Positions 1-11,015 of a DNA stretch of 64,000 bases are shown here, one piece after another; positions within the stretch are counted from its first letter, which is position 1; every line of letters begins with the position of its first letter. The position numbers were made by a program, and so were the translations under genes. The stretch lies in NCBI RefSeq assembly GCF_049243985.1, contig NC_135377.1, forward strand, positions 68,210,145 through 68,274,144, in the 5' to 3' direction. The notes beneath the pieces were generated by a model. That model had not been told where the DNA came from, ran no database searches, and was given only the letters and a program-made list of their open reading frames with translations. This DNA is from Paroedura picta. Taxonomy: Eukaryota > Chordata > Lepidosauria > Squamata > Gekkonidae.

Positions 1-516
1 CCTGTAAACCTCAGCTTCTCAAACAACCAGATTTACCTGCATGAATTCTGTTTGTTGCACAGCTCCTAAAAGCACAGGAGCCCTGCCAGGCAAAATGTTG
101 TCATTCTTTGTAATGCCCTGAACCACTGAATTGTTCACAGATTGGGGCAAAAGCACAGAATGAGTCAAAATCTTAACAAGTGTCCCTGCATCCAAATGAA
201 TGCACTATTCTCTATCCCAAGCCAAGACAGCTTGCTCAGAGACAAGTGTGCTGCCCAAAATTAGGTCATGTTTCGGAGTCTGCCAAGCCTATTGTTTCAC
301 AAAGTAAATGCCTATTATCCTTAAGAGGCAATTCTTCTTGAAATCAATGGTTCTAAGACTGTGAGGGGAAAGACTTAGTCTGACTGAAGGCCTCTGAAGG
401 AAAGGGGAGCTAGCCCTTGTGTGCTTCTGTTTCTGGCAGGACTTGTGTATGGATGATAATCCTCAGTCATTGTGATTAGTAACTTTTAAATGTTGTTGAA
501 AAGTGCCATTGTGCCA

Positions 517-600
517 TAGCTTGACTATCCTGTTGGGTTTTCAAGGCAAGAGATTTTCAGAGGTGGTTTGTTATTGCCCACTTCTATGGAACAACACTGG
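517..600 (-). repeat. 5S-type SINE tail fragment
   Basis: Read on the minus strand this shows the tail that follows the 5S-like head in the copy near 7.6 kb: a 'GGGCAATAACAAACCACCTCTGA'-like segment, then 'TCTCTTGCCTTGAAAACCC'. No 5S-like head is visible, so it is a partial copy. Confidence 0.5.
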
Positions 601-1764
601 AGCACATGAAGCTGCTAGGACGCCCTCACCCACTTCTATCCCTCAGAGGCAAGATTTTCCCTCTGTTTTTCTCTCCCTTTCTGACTGAGCAGCCCTATTT
701 ATCAATTTTCTTCTTTTCTAAAGAACTATGGCTGTTCCACCCTGTCACAGTGCAGGCCAGGAATCTGAGGGAAGGGTTAAGATTCCATTTAAACTTACTA
801 AAGTGGCACTTCAGGCTTTTGAAAATTCAAAAATAAAAAAATATTTTATTCAACGTAGAAGGGAAACGTTAGGTAAAATCAGCAGTAAAATTTCTAAGGT
901 AAATCAATATAGGCACAGTTTATAGTTCATATGTTTCAAGTAACTGAGAGTTTTTAAAGCTTTTAACACTAATTTGGAATCTTTGATGAGAAGCTTTTGT
1001 TTCAGTATTTCCCAAACATTCTAGTATACATTCCTGAACATATTTGGCTCTTTTGGTTTTCAAAAGGCAGAGATATTCTGTCCAGTACTCAAATTCCTTT
1101 GCTATACACAACAGTATACTTAAATTTTTTACTGACCCGTCAGGATTTAAAAGGCAGTTTCTAAACACACCAGACCTGTAAGGATCTCCCCACTCTTCAG
1201 AGCTGTTTCTCTGTTTTAACTTGATAAGGAAATTCTACTCTCACAAGAAGATCTATCCCCTTTTCTGGCCTGCTTGGGAGTCTTCACCTAATTACCCACT
1301 CCTCCAAGGCACATGCATGTCTATTTTGGTGCCCTGGACAAGGGGCAGGGCTTGGTGATAGAGTGTCCAAACCCCATAGCTGGCCCATCCTGTCGCCTGA
1401 CATCCCATCGCCATCCTCATGGGCAGTAGCAGTGGGGCCAGCCAGCTGTGGTTACGAGTCCCTTGCCCCTGCCTTGGGGCTGCAGTGTCTGGATGGGCAC
1501 CATGTATTGCTGTCCTCCACCTGCAGGGGTGCATGCCACCATCCTTTGCCTGCAGAAGCAGGCAACACGGGTGCAAGTGGGAGGGCACCCAGAGCTTCTG
1601 GCAGACCCCCACCAGCAGTGAGCAGGACTGCCTTCAGGTACCACCCCTTAGATACGCCTCTGATTCCTCTTGCCAACCTTTCCAGTTCTCCACCGTTAAA
1701 CTGCTCTCAGTCAGTACTAAACCCTTCTCTGCCAGGGCTAGACTGTGACCCATTAATACTAGAC
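601..1764. other. Unassigned intronic sequence with a GC-rich block
   Basis: No gene or recognised repeat. About 1320-1660 is clearly GC-richer than its surroundings and open in several frames on both strands, which is expected of GC-rich DNA. No protein family is recognisable in any of them. Confidence 0.4.
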
Positions 1765-1900
1765 CAGGGGTAATCAAACTGCGGCCCTCCAGATGTCCAT
1801 GTACTACTATTCCCAGGAGCCCCTGCCAGCAAATGCTGGCAGGGGCTTCTGGGAATTGTAGTCCATGGACATCTGGAGGGCCACAGTTTGACTACCCCTG
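1765..1900. mobile_element. Foldback non-autonomous hAT element, copy 1
   Basis: The ends are CAGGGGTA and TACCCCTG, and nearly the whole 136 bp is one inverted repeat around the centre near 1832. An exact 8-bp target duplication, TACTAGAC, lies at 1757-1764 and 1901-1908. The 8-bp duplication and CAG...CTG ends indicate hAT. There is no coding capacity. Confidence 0.9.
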
Positions 1901-1924
1901 TACTAGACTCTTCCCAGTCCGGGC

Positions 1925-2041
1925 TGAATTCAAAGCCACTTTGGGAGTTGCAAGCCATGTTAGGACTCCTTCGGTTAGTGAAAAGCAGGGTATTAAAACC
2001 AACTCTTCTTCACTCTTAACCATTACACCACACTGGCTCTT
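1925..2041. repeat. CORE-SINE remnants
   Basis: About 1968-2013 is the 3' end of a plus-strand copy ('GACTCCTTCGG...AAAAGCAGGGTATTAAAACC...CTTCTTC'). About 2015-2041 is the head of a minus-strand copy (complement of 'AGCCAGTGTGGTGTAATGG'). Confidence 0.6.
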
Positions 2042-3056
2042 GCAGCATCTTAAAAACATCCAGATTTCCTACAAGCATAAATAAATGCAAATGTGGTACC
2101 TATAAACAACCTATAAACAAAAAGATATTGTGCCTACAAGCACCCTAATAGAGCAAGGTCCTCCTGGCATCACCAAGTCAATCTGTTAAATTGGTGAGGA
2201 CTACCTGCATTCCCAGTGGAATTTCTGGTACCTGGCGTATTTTCAGCGCATGCCACTTAGCATTCTGTAATGTCAAGGGCTCGCTAATCAGACAGCTGTA
2301 TGCAGACATCTGTCCCTCAGGGCTCCTTCAACGTGACTAACTACACAGGCTCCCTCTAAACAGAACCCAGAGGCAGAGAGAATGTGACTGTTATCTGAAT
2401 GAGCTTAGCTCTCCCATCTCCCATTAGGCCAGCCTGGCCTCAGCGTTGCTGTCCTGAAGAGAGAACGGTTCATTTTGAAAGCGTTTCCTAATATTAAACC
2501 AGGTACCTCTGAGAAGCCACAGTTCCTCGGCTCCTCAGGCACCGCCAAATGTACCGCTCGCTTCAGAGGCATGAAGGAGTGTGCCAGTCCTGAAAGTGAC
2601 AGAACGTGCCGTTTTGTGAAGATTGTTCCGTCACGGCTACGGCTATTGTCTCCCTTCCAAACATGGCTACAATCGACGGACATAGTTCACCCCAGCTGCG
2701 TCCTGCAGGCCTGCTAGGAACACAGTACAAGGAGAAGCGAAAGCCAAGCCGCCTTCCCTGTCTTTAGAAAGATCAGATTAGGTCATTTCAAATTCCTCCC
2801 CCATTCTTTCTTAACAAATTCCAAGGGAACAGGCTCACTTATTTCAGCGCTAGGGCTGATGAAATTAATTGGATAATTCTTGGCATGGCTTTACTCCCTT
2901 GTTTATTACACTGGAAAATTTCAGAACTAAAGCAAGAGGAGGTGAAGAGATCCCATATATTAAGACAGACAAAAACCTCAACTAAATATATCTGAACTAT
3001 GTAATGTCTCACGGAAGTGTTTCGTGTAGAAGGGCATTTACACACTCAGAAGAGTA
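2042..3056. other. Unassigned intronic sequence
   Basis: No gene, RNA or recognisable repeat seen. Confidence 0.4.
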
Positions 3057-3311
3057 GAGCTTGTTTTTCATACCTTGCCTTTTACTGCCTGAAGGAATCT
3101 CAAAGTGACTTACAAACACCTTTCCCTTCCTCTCCCCACAACAGACACCCTATGAGGTTGGTGGGGCTGAGAGAGCTCTAAGAGAACTGCTCTGAGAGAA
3201 CTGTGACTAGCTCAAAGCCACCTCAGCTGGCTGCATGTGGAGGAGTGGGGAATCAAACCTGGTTCTCCAGATTAAAGGCCACCGATCTTAACTGCTACAC
3301 GGTGCCGGCTC
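3057..3311 (-). repeat. CORE-SINE (tRNA head, L2-like tail), near full length
   Basis: Minus-strand copy. Its tRNA-like head is at the right end (complement of 'GAGCCGGCACCGTGTAGCAG'), the MIR-like core 'CAGCTGAGGTGGCTTTGAGC' is in the middle, and the 3' tail is at the left end. Confidence 0.8.
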
Positions 3312-3574
3312 AGACACATTTTGGCAAAAAGAGCCAAAAAGGATAGGAGTGTGTTTATTGTTCCTTTTAGAACTGGACATTTCATAAGCTTGCTGAAGGA
3401 AGGAGACAACTGATAGAAAAGACTCTTTTAATACTTGATGAGAGATTTCCTGGAGACTGCAGTATTTCATGCTTGAAGCAAGACACTCTCTGACTTTTCC
3501 CCTCTGAATTAATTTTGCTTTCTAGACAGCTGTGAATGGATTACTCTTCGTTCAGCCATACAAAGACAGTGCTA

Positions 3575-3850
3575 TTACTATGGTACTGGTAATGCCAACC
3601 TCCAGATGGGACCTGGAGATCCCCTGGCATTACAGCTGAATTCCAGACTACAGAGATCATTTCCCCCGGAGAAAATTGATGATTTGGAGGGTGGGCATTC
3701 TGGTACTGTGATCCACCAGAGTCCCTGTCCTCTCCAGGCTCCAGGCTCCACCCCAAGCCAGATCTGGCAAAAGAAGTAGATCTGACTCCCTCTCAACTCC
3801 CACCCTGAAGTCGGAGGGTTGGAAAAAGTATAAGGTTGCAACGACAACTT
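3575..3850 (-). mobile_element. Copy of a 'GTTGGCAAC' terminal-repeat element
   Basis: Recognised by the recurring blocks 'TGCCAACCTCCAG', 'CCTGGAGATCCC', 'GAATTCCAGACTACAGAGATCA' and 'GGAGGGTGGGCATT'. The same blocks recur near 5.9, 12.8, 31.9, 42.0 and 58.9 kb. The consensus-like ends are inverted (AGGGTTGCCAAC... type), which suggests a non-autonomous DNA transposon. The family name is not known to me. Confidence 0.55.
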
Positions 3851-4497
3851 CACCTACTATGGCATGTTCCACTGAAGTCTGTGGGATTTGATTCTTAATG
3901 AACCATGAGAACAGCACTGTGTGTGCACTCGCTGTGGGAATGTTAAGGTCCCTTGGTAATTGCACAGATTCTAGACATGGCTATGATCATTGCTCCCGAC
4001 AGACAGACACACGGTGTCCTCTTCCCAGTCCTTCATTTCCCTACAGGAGCTTTTCGCCTTTCCTTCCTTGCCTCTCCCCTGCACCATACAGATATGTGTA
4101 ACTGAATCAAACGGAAGCCCTTATTTCCTTGCAAATTTACAACAATAACGTTTACTATTTCATGAAGCACCCCAAAAACTAAACAAAAACACAAGCATCC
4201 TTTGTCTGCATCCTTCATTTGTTGTCTGCATCCTTCATTTTATTTCTCCGATCAGCTCAAAGCTATGCAACAATTTTAAATAATCTTTATAATAATTTTA
4301 ATATTTTTTAAATTTTAAAATATTGTTAAAGGGTTCACAGGTTTTCTTCTACAGTCAGATCCTAAGCAGAAATCCACCTTTTAGAGGGTGCAGTGTTGCT
4401 GGACACTTGTCAACACTTTACCACCCTATTGCCCAGATCTCATGCCTCATCTTGTATTGATTACCTGATTGCTGATTTCAATGGATTTAGAATAACA

Positions 4498-4690
4498 TAA
4501 TTCATAGAATCAGAGTTGGAAGGGGCCAAACAGGCATCTAATCCAACCCGCTGCTCAATGCAGGATCAGCCTAAAGCAGCCATGGTAAGTATCTGTCCAG
4601 CTGTTACTTAAAAACTTCCAGTGCGGGGAGGGGGGAGGCTCAACACCTCCTTAAGCAGCCTATTCCGCTTAGTATCTTACAATGACTGGG
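4498..4690 (-). mobile_element. CR1 LINE 3' end fragment
   Basis: The block 'ATAGAATCAGAGTTGGAAGG...CATCTAATCCAACCC' is the reverse complement of the CR1 3' terminus, with its ATTCTATG octamer repeat reduced. The copy is old and runs out near 4690. Confidence 0.75.
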
Positions 4691-4839
4691 AATTGAAGCC
4701 ACACTTCCTGCAGGTTTACAGTTCATTAAAGTGTTGGGCAAGCATCCAAGACTGACAGCGTTCCACTCCCCCACCCAGAATAACAACAATGGCTATTAGA
4801 TAATATTGCAGGAGGAAAGAAGGGGAAAGTGAATATATC

Positions 4840-5030
4840 TGTGTGTGCTCAGGATATGAACTACTCTTTCCATCTTGAGGAACTGAGTCAAGCTTTCATG
4901 TGAATGCATACTTCATCCGATACCTGATGCCCAGAACTAAACTTAGTTGGTCTTAAGGATGCCACTGGACTCAAAAATTGGGCTATGGCTTCAGACCAAT
5001 ACCGCTACCCACCTGAATCTTTCCATCTTG
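4840..5030. repeat. Unclassified dispersed repeat ('GTTGGTCTTAAGG...CAGACCAATACGGCTACC' type)
   Basis: Contains 'AGCTTTCATGTGAATGCATACTTCATC', 'GTTGGTCTTAAGGATGCCACTGGACTC' and a 'CTTCAGACCAATACCGCTACC' end. Related copies lie near 11.9, 14.5-14.8, 54.0, 54.7, 56.6 and 60.3 kb. Confidence 0.6.
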
Positions 5031-5159
5031 GTCTTTTTCTTGTACAGCAGAAACCATACTAAATATCATTTTTATTTTTTTAAAACAAATTTGTTATTTT
5101 TTGCAAAATTGCAAACTGCCAGGAGGCAACATTGTGGGAAGGCCTCAACCTCTCTGCCC

Positions 5160-5395
5160 TGTTGATGGCCATCCAGAGGAACCAGATGGTCACTGTGTGA
5201 AACAGGATGCTGGACTAGATGGACCATTGGTCTGATCCAGCAGGCCTCTTCTGATGTTCTTATGAAAGTCTTGTCCCCTATTCCCTGTTAGCTGTCCAGA
5301 GGAACTGGATGGCGACTGTGTGAGACAGGATGCTGGACTAGATGGACCACTGGCCTGATCCCCAGCTGGGCTCTTCTGATGTTCTCATGTTCTTA
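5160..5395 (+). repeat. Two tandem copies of a roughly 120-bp repeat
   Basis: The unit 'CCAGAGGAACTGGATGG...CTGTGTGA-ACAGGATGCTGGACTAGATGGACCA...TCTTCTGATGTTCT' occurs twice, at about 5160-5265 and 5290-5395. A third, diverged copy sits near 35450-35520. It resembles a common reptilian LINE/SINE 3' segment, but I cannot name the family. Confidence 0.65.
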
Positions 5396-5934
5396 AATAT
5401 TTCAGCTGAATTTGAAAGGTGTTTTGTCCCAGAGTCTCACTGGAAGATATTTATCATTCTCTCAGGCAACGATCCCTGCTGCAATTATTTGTAGATTCTA
5501 TATAAATCATTAACAAAGAATATTGTACAATTTCAATGAGACGTTTAAAAACACAATCGATAAATTCAGGTCTTCAGGTTCAAAAATTAACTAATTCTGT
5601 AAATGTTTCATGTCAGAAATAACACAGAACCGAGAAGAGAAAATCAGGGACAAGAAGGGGTGATAAAACATCATTAAAATTTGTCTCTCATCCAATAAGG
5701 TCTAAGCTGGCACTAAGCCCAGAAATTACTGACCTTCATGGATTCTGGGTCTGTTAGCCAACTTAGTAGTCATAGCTGCTCTAAGAATATATCACCTCTT
5801 CCTTGAAAGTCTTATCACAAAATACTGGAGGAGGACTCAGGAAATGAAAGGCTGAAGACAGGGAACCCATCAATATAAAGCACAGCTATGAAAGATGTGC
5901 TTAACTGTACAATAAATAAATGACGTTGACCAGC

Positions 5935-6150
5935 TTTCGGGGGGGGGGGGGCGTCACCTGCTGAAGATGACCCAGGAAAGCTAAACAGGACAAGAATACT
6001 GGGGTCCTGGTTAGGGTTGAGAGTCTGAGGAGGGGAGGCTTTGAAGACTCGACACTTCAAAGCTGCCATTTTCTCCAAGGGAACTGATGTCTGTACCAGT
6101 AGATCTTCAGCCACCCCTGTGGGTTGGCAATCTTACTTCTGGTCCCTGTT
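5935..6150 (-). mobile_element. Copy of a 'GTTGGCAAC' terminal-repeat element
   Basis: Same family as 3575-3850: 'GAAGATGACCCAGG', 'GCTGCCATTTTCTCCAAGGGAACTGATCTCTGTA'-like sequence and a 'GGGTTGGCAATC' end. It contains a run of 12-13 G at about 5939-5951. Confidence 0.5.
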
Positions 6151-6176
6151 TGGTCATCAACTAACACAGTCTATGA

Positions 6177-6502
6177 CAGCCTTTCTCAACTTTTTTTTAC
6201 CACTGACAAACCCCTGAAGCATTTTTCAGGCTTTAAGAAGCCCCAGAAGTGGCACGATTGAGCAGAATATGGTTGGGAAGCATAGCTGTGCACATACCCA
6301 CCTGGGGCCTCTCCCCTTCCCACCCACTCCAGGCCCATCATTAGCCATTTTGGGAGGGGTGGGAGGGTAGACATGACCTATATGGTCATATCATCCAATA
6401 AATGTTTAATCAGTTATAAAAACGTACTTAAAATCCCATCCATTTGGGAAACCCTCCCAGGGCCATCAAGAGTTTTTATGAAACCCTGGTTGAGAAAGCA
6501 TT
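6177..6502 (+). mobile_element. Non-autonomous hAT, 'CAGCCTTTCTCAAC' family
   Basis: The left end is CAGCCTTTCTCAAC and the right end GGTTGAGAAAGCATT. The flanks GTCTATGA / GTCTATTG are a weak 8-bp duplication (6 of 8). The internal landmarks 'AGAAGTGGCACGATTG', 'GGGAAGCATAGCTGTG' and 'GACCTATATGGTCATATCA' recur in the other copies in this window. Confidence 0.8.
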
Positions 6503-7060
6503 GTCTATTGCAATATTGTTTGATATTGTTCCCCATCCATAAAACCGCCATGTTAATAATGACTACTAGATTGCTCTGAAGCAGAATGAGATAAGGGCAT
6601 CCTTTGCATAAAAGTACGCCTTATTAACAATGATCAGCAAGTTTGATCTCCCCATCTCTGTACACTTGAGTATGATTCTTCTGAAGTACAGAGGTGGAAA
6701 TGAACCTTATACACATCTACGCCTTATCTTTTCCCCCTAGATGCTCTGCAGTTTATTCAACCAAATTCCAAACTGTAGTTTTCAAGGCATGGATCAATTT
6801 AAAAATATAAAAGAACACTGATTCTGCTGGTTTTAACCAACATCATGGTTCTAATGTAACATATGTCTCAGTTGTTTTTGATTACTTGCAAAAGCCATTG
6901 CCCCTGGTAAATAACTGCCCTGATTTTTGTCTTTGGGGATGTTTTGGTATATTTTAGGCAAAGTGAAGCACCAGTATGGTCATTCTTCAGCTTCTTCTTC
7001 CAAATTTCTAAAAATTAAATATTTAATGTCATAAAACAGGAAAGTATGCATGAATACTTA

Positions 7061-7545
7061 TTTATTTATTGTTTCGGTTTATATACTGCCGCATTTCCTA
7101 GGAACCCGCAGCGGTTCACAGAATAAAACATTAAAAGACAATAAAACCCCCATAAAACCCCAATCACAATAGATAAGCAAGTGGTCAAAAACATATTTAA
7201 ACAATCTATCCCATCCCTCCTCGTTCAGACGGAGGCCGAGTCTTCTTCCACTAGGAGTGAATAGGTGCAGATCTAACAAACTCTAATAGACTTTGGGAAG
7301 GGGTCCTTGATGGAAACACCGGGAGTCTTCCCTGGCCTCGACCAAATGCCTGGTGGAAGAGCTCTGTCTTGCAGGCCCTGTGGAAAGCTGACAGGGCCCT
7401 CAGCTCTTCCAGAAACTCATTCCACCAGGTTGGGGCCCGGACTGAAAAGGCCCTAGCCCAGATCGAGGCCAGGCGAATATCCTGGGGGCCATTTATATTT
7501 ATCACATGGCATGCGAGTAGTGTAGCCAGGAGACCCTGAGATTGT
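7061..7545 (-). mobile_element. L2-like LINE 3' end
   Basis: On the minus strand a stretch of reverse-transcriptase C-terminal tail is readable: 'RAFSVRAPTWWNEFLEELRA' followed by 'FHRACKTELFHQAF', the usual tail of L2-type ORF2. The 3' untranslated end follows ('GCGGTTCCTAGGAAATGCGGC...TATAAAC'). The copy is 5'-truncated. Confidence 0.75.
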
Positions 7546-7690
7546 CTGGCAGCCAAGCAAGAGACGTTCAAAGGTGTTTTGCCATTGCCTGCCTCTACAT
7601 CATGACCCCTGGTGGTCCTTGGAGGTCACCCACCCAAACACTAGCCAGGTCTGGCCGTCCTTAGCTTCCTAGTCTGATGAGATCCAGGTC
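7546..7690 (-). repeat. 5S-rRNA-derived SINE
   Basis: On the minus strand the head reads 'GATCTCATCAGACTAGGAAG', then 'CCTGGCTAGTGTTTGGGTGG' and 'GTGACC'. This matches the 5S rRNA internal control region ('GATCTCGTCTGATCTCGGAAGC...CCTGGTTAGTACTTGGATGG'). A tail 'GGCAATGGCAAAACACCTTTGAACGTCTCTTG' follows. The 5' end of the 5S part is missing. Confidence 0.8.
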
Positions 7691-7984
7691 CGAACTGCAT
7701 GAATACATTATCCTAAGTCAGAAAACAAAAGGGAAAAAAGGCCAGGTGATAAGAAACAGATTTATTGCCCCTATGTGTTTTGCTGTGTCAGCTCCATCAG
7801 GAGGAATCGATAGAAACACAATTTTATATTTCATATGCACAATAGAAAGACCCCATAGAATATGATAAAATTATTAAAAATGATATTTAAAATGCATGCT
7901 TGTCAATATACCATGTAAGATAAACAAACTATACAACGGACATGAAACAGCCATTAAAAATATACGATATACATGAAGTAAAAT

Positions 7985-8270
7985 ATTTTATTTATTTTGG
8001 GGTTATATACCACCACTCTCAAAGAGACTCACAGCAGTTTACAATAAAACAATGCAACCCCTGATCAGAATATCCTGGCACTAGAACTGCCCACAGCAAA
8101 TGAAGTCTTTTACAGTACAAAATGACACAGCATTTTTTCCTACTGCATCACCCACTAACTGGTCTTTTTAGTGTCTTCTTGAGAGATGCCAGGGATTGGA
8201 CATGGGACTTTCTGCAGATAAAGCAGATGTTTGACTTCTAAGCCACAGCCCCGTCTACGCCAGCATCTTC
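7985..8270 (-). repeat. L2/SINE tail plus a tRNA-type SINE remnant
   Basis: About 7985-8070 ('TTGGGGTTATATACCACCACTCTC') is a reverse-oriented L2-type 3' end. About 8180-8270 ('GATGCCAGGGATTGGACATGGGACTTTCTGCAGATAAAGCAGATG...GCCACAGCC') is a common reptile SINE in reverse orientation with a decayed tRNA-like head. Confidence 0.55.
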
Positions 8271-8654
8271 TCCCTAGCATCACATGAACACTAAAACATC
8301 ATGCAATGCCCATAACCCTGATGCACGTACTGCAGCAGCAGAGAGATATTTTGAACTGCCCACCTGTGAAATGTTAAGAGGTATGGAGGATGCAGCCTCT
8401 GCCCCATCAACCAAAACTGTTCTAACCTTGCTCTGTAGTAGATTGTCTTCTCACCACTACAACCAAAGGGCAGCAATAATCAAAGACGGGTATATGCACA
8501 GCAGCAACACTTGAACAGTGTGTAACTGGGAAGTCTTGCCCTTATTATGAGAGGTTCCTACAATTAAATAAAAAGGTAGAATGTTCCTTGTGCAAGCTTT
8601 TGACTATGGAATCTGACCATAGTTCAGTAACAGGAAGTCAGTTGACAATACTTA

Positions 8655-8800
8655 ACTCAGCCTTTCTCAACTTGGCTACCATTGAGAAACTCCTGGAACA
8701 TTCTTCAGGCTTCGAGAACCCCCAGAAGTGGTGCAATTGTGCAGAATGTGGCTGGGAAGCATAGCTGTGTACAGAACCACCCAGGGACCCTTTTTTTAAA
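8655..8800 (+). mobile_element. Truncated hAT, 'CAGCCTTTCTCAAC' family
   Basis: Starts with CAGCCTTTCTCAACTTGG and keeps 'CCCAGAAGTGGTGCAATTGTGCAGAATGTGGCTGGGAAGCATAGCTGTG' in pieces. The right half is absent. Confidence 0.7.
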
Positions 8801-9589
8801 AGTTTAATTCATTCTCCCCTTCCGATCTCAGGAGTTCAGAAAAACGATATATATGTAATTCTTTTATTATACTATATATATTCACATTTTATTTTGTCTT
8901 CACAATAACTCTGGGAAATGTGACAGGCTTCTCCATGGTGCAGTTATGCATGCACATTACAAAGCAAGGAGTGGAATCCTATGGAGCAAAATATCACAGT
9001 CAAAGAGAATGAGGAAACCAATGTCGGCCGATATAGAGATAAGGGGAGGAGGAACAGAGACTCCAGCATAAAGACTCCTTTATGCTTGCTTAAAATATCA
9101 CAGATCTGAACTTCTCTGCAATCAGTTGCCTCTGCACATCTTGACTGGCATGAGTTGAAAATCGGTGCCCTAAACATGTAGGTGACAGCCAGAGTTGCCA
9201 GCCTCCAGGTTGGCAAAAAAACCCAGGGGGCTGCACAGTGTGTAGAGAGGACATAATAGACCAAGAATCACTGTGCTAGAGAGCCCTGTAAAATCAACCC
9301 ATGCACATAAAAAAAATAGTTTGCACAAAAATATTACATTCCAATTTTTTTGAGGATTTTTAAGTCATAATGCACATAAATAAAGTGGATCATAAAAGTG
9401 GTCTTGCATCCAATGTCACACTGCAAACCACACAAAGATCCGGCACACTGCATTTTGCCAGACTTCTGCTTCTTCAGGAGACTCAAGAAACCAAATAAGA
9501 ACAATGTCCAAATAGTGCCCTAAAGAAAGGACCTTGCGACCACAATGGCCCATGTTTCAGAGTTTGTAGCTCAAAAGATCTCCACCTAG

Positions 9590-9850
9590 ATCTGCCTTTT
9601 GCAACCTTTTGACCATAGAAGAGCCTCTAAAATAATTTTTCAAGGAGCCCGGGAAGGAGCCCTGCCACACCCCAAGAAATGGCATCACTACCCACGTGCT
9701 TAGCCCTCCTGTTGCTCCCTTTCCCCACCTTTACTACTACTATGGTAGCTCTGCCTCATGTAGGCAAGAATGAAAAGTAAGAGCAGAGAAGACAACCCAG
9801 ACACCCCAAACTCCTATGGACCCCTGTTTGGAAATCCCTATCCTAGATGC
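9590..9850 (+). mobile_element. Decayed hAT-like element
   Basis: 'CTTTTGCAACCTTTTGACCATAGAAGAGCC...' to '...CCCCTGTTTGGAAATCCCTA' has the layout of the 'CAGCCTTTCTCAAC' family (left TIR-like end, 'TTTTTCAAGGAGCCC', right TIR-like end), with strong divergence. Confidence 0.4.
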
Positions 9851-10084
9851 TTTGGAATGACTCCAGGTACAGTTTATGTGCATTGTGAATCAAACTCCTA
9901 AAAAAATTGAATATAATATTTGTTTTTAAAATTGTTGAATGTTGTATGGGTTATACAGAACTCAGTGATTCCTGGTCTACTGTGTATTCCTCTCCTGCTC
10001 TTAAGAATCGATTTTCAGGTGACAGAGATCAGTTCACCTGGATAAAACAGCAGCTTTGGAAGGTATACTCTATGGCAGCCTCTT

Positions 10085-10461
10085 CACTCCGTGGGTGCTA
10101 GACTGTTGGAGATCTCTGGCCCTAAGGAAGTATACCTGGCCTCGACCAGGGCCAGGGCTTTTTCGGTCCTGACCTCAACCTGGTGGAATGAGCTCCTGGG
10201 AGAGCTGAGGGCCCTGTCGGACCTATCACAGTTCTGCAGGGCTTGTAAAATGGAGCTCTTCTGCCAGGTCTTTGGTTGAGGCCAGTGCTAAGGTCAATAT
10301 GGCTCCTCCTCAGGCTACACCACATGCCTAGGTTGGTCTGCATGGAGGTCAGGGGAGATTTGGCCACCAATCTTGGGGTTTTATGGGATTTATTTAACTG
10401 TAAGCCAGCACTAGCCCCTCTAGAGTGGCGGGATAAAAGTCTAAGAAAATAAATAAATAAG
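10085..10461 (+). mobile_element. L2-like LINE 3' end
   Basis: Reads 'STRARAFSVLTSTWWNELLG', then 'ELRALSDLSQFCRACKMELF' and 'CQVFG', the same ORF2 tail as the minus-strand copy at 7.1-7.5 kb. It ends 'GAGTGGCGGGATAAAAGTCTAAGAAAATAAATAAATAAG'. It is 5'-truncated. Confidence 0.8.
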
Positions 10462-10599
10462 ACAGACATGGGAGTCAGAAGTGTTTAAGGGTCTTATCCA
10501 GCCGGTGAGCAATGAGCAACTGCTTCAGGGGAGGGGAGGCAAGAGGGTGTTCAGTCATAGGGTAGTGAGGTGTGTGTGGTCAAAGCTGTCAAGAAATGG

Positions 10600-10888
10600 A
10601 GAGGAAATGGCTAGGGGGCAGGGCTAAGTTAGGAGTGCAGACTTCTATCTGGCATGCCAGGTTCAATTCTGCGCTCCCCCACATGCAACCAGCTGGGTGA
10701 CCTTGGGCACGCCACAGCACAAAGCTGTTCTGACCGAGCAGTGATATCAGGGCTCTCTCAGCCTCACCCACCAAACAGGGTGTCTGTTGTGGGGAGAGGA
10801 AAGGGAAGGCGAATGTAAGCCACTATGAGACTCCTTCGGGTAGGGAAAAGCGGCATATAAGAACCAACTCTTCTTCTTCTTCTAATAG
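10600..10888 (+). repeat. CORE-SINE, near full length
   Basis: tRNA-like head ('AGGAGTGCAGACTTCTATCTGGC...GGTTCAATTCTGCGC'), core 'CAGCTGGGTGACCTTGGGC', L2-like 3' segment ('GGGAGAGGAAAGGGAAGGCG...AAGCGGCATATAAGAACC') and a CTT-rich tail. A Sauria-type SINE has landed in that tail. Confidence 0.85.
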
Positions 10889-11015
10889 GTAAAGGTAAAG
10901 GTATCCCCTGTGCAAGCACCGAGTCATGTCTGACCCTTGGGGTGACGCCCTCTAGCATTTTCATGGCAGACTCAATACAGGGTGGTTTGCCAGTGCCTTC
11001 CCCAGTCATGACCGT
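10889..11015 (-). repeat. Sauria-type SINE, 5'-truncated, nested in a CORE-SINE
   Basis: Minus-strand copy. Its 3' tail (complement of 'GGGGATACCTTTACCTTTAC') abuts 10888 and it is truncated near 11015. An exact 15-bp target duplication, TTCTTCTTCTAATAG, lies at 10874-10888 and 11016-11030, so the insertion into the CORE-SINE tail is clean. Confidence 0.9.

Noticed and set aside
1363-1773. A 136-codon frame in GFOD1 intron 1
   Set aside because: Several frames on both strands are open in the same GC-rich block and none resembles a protein family.
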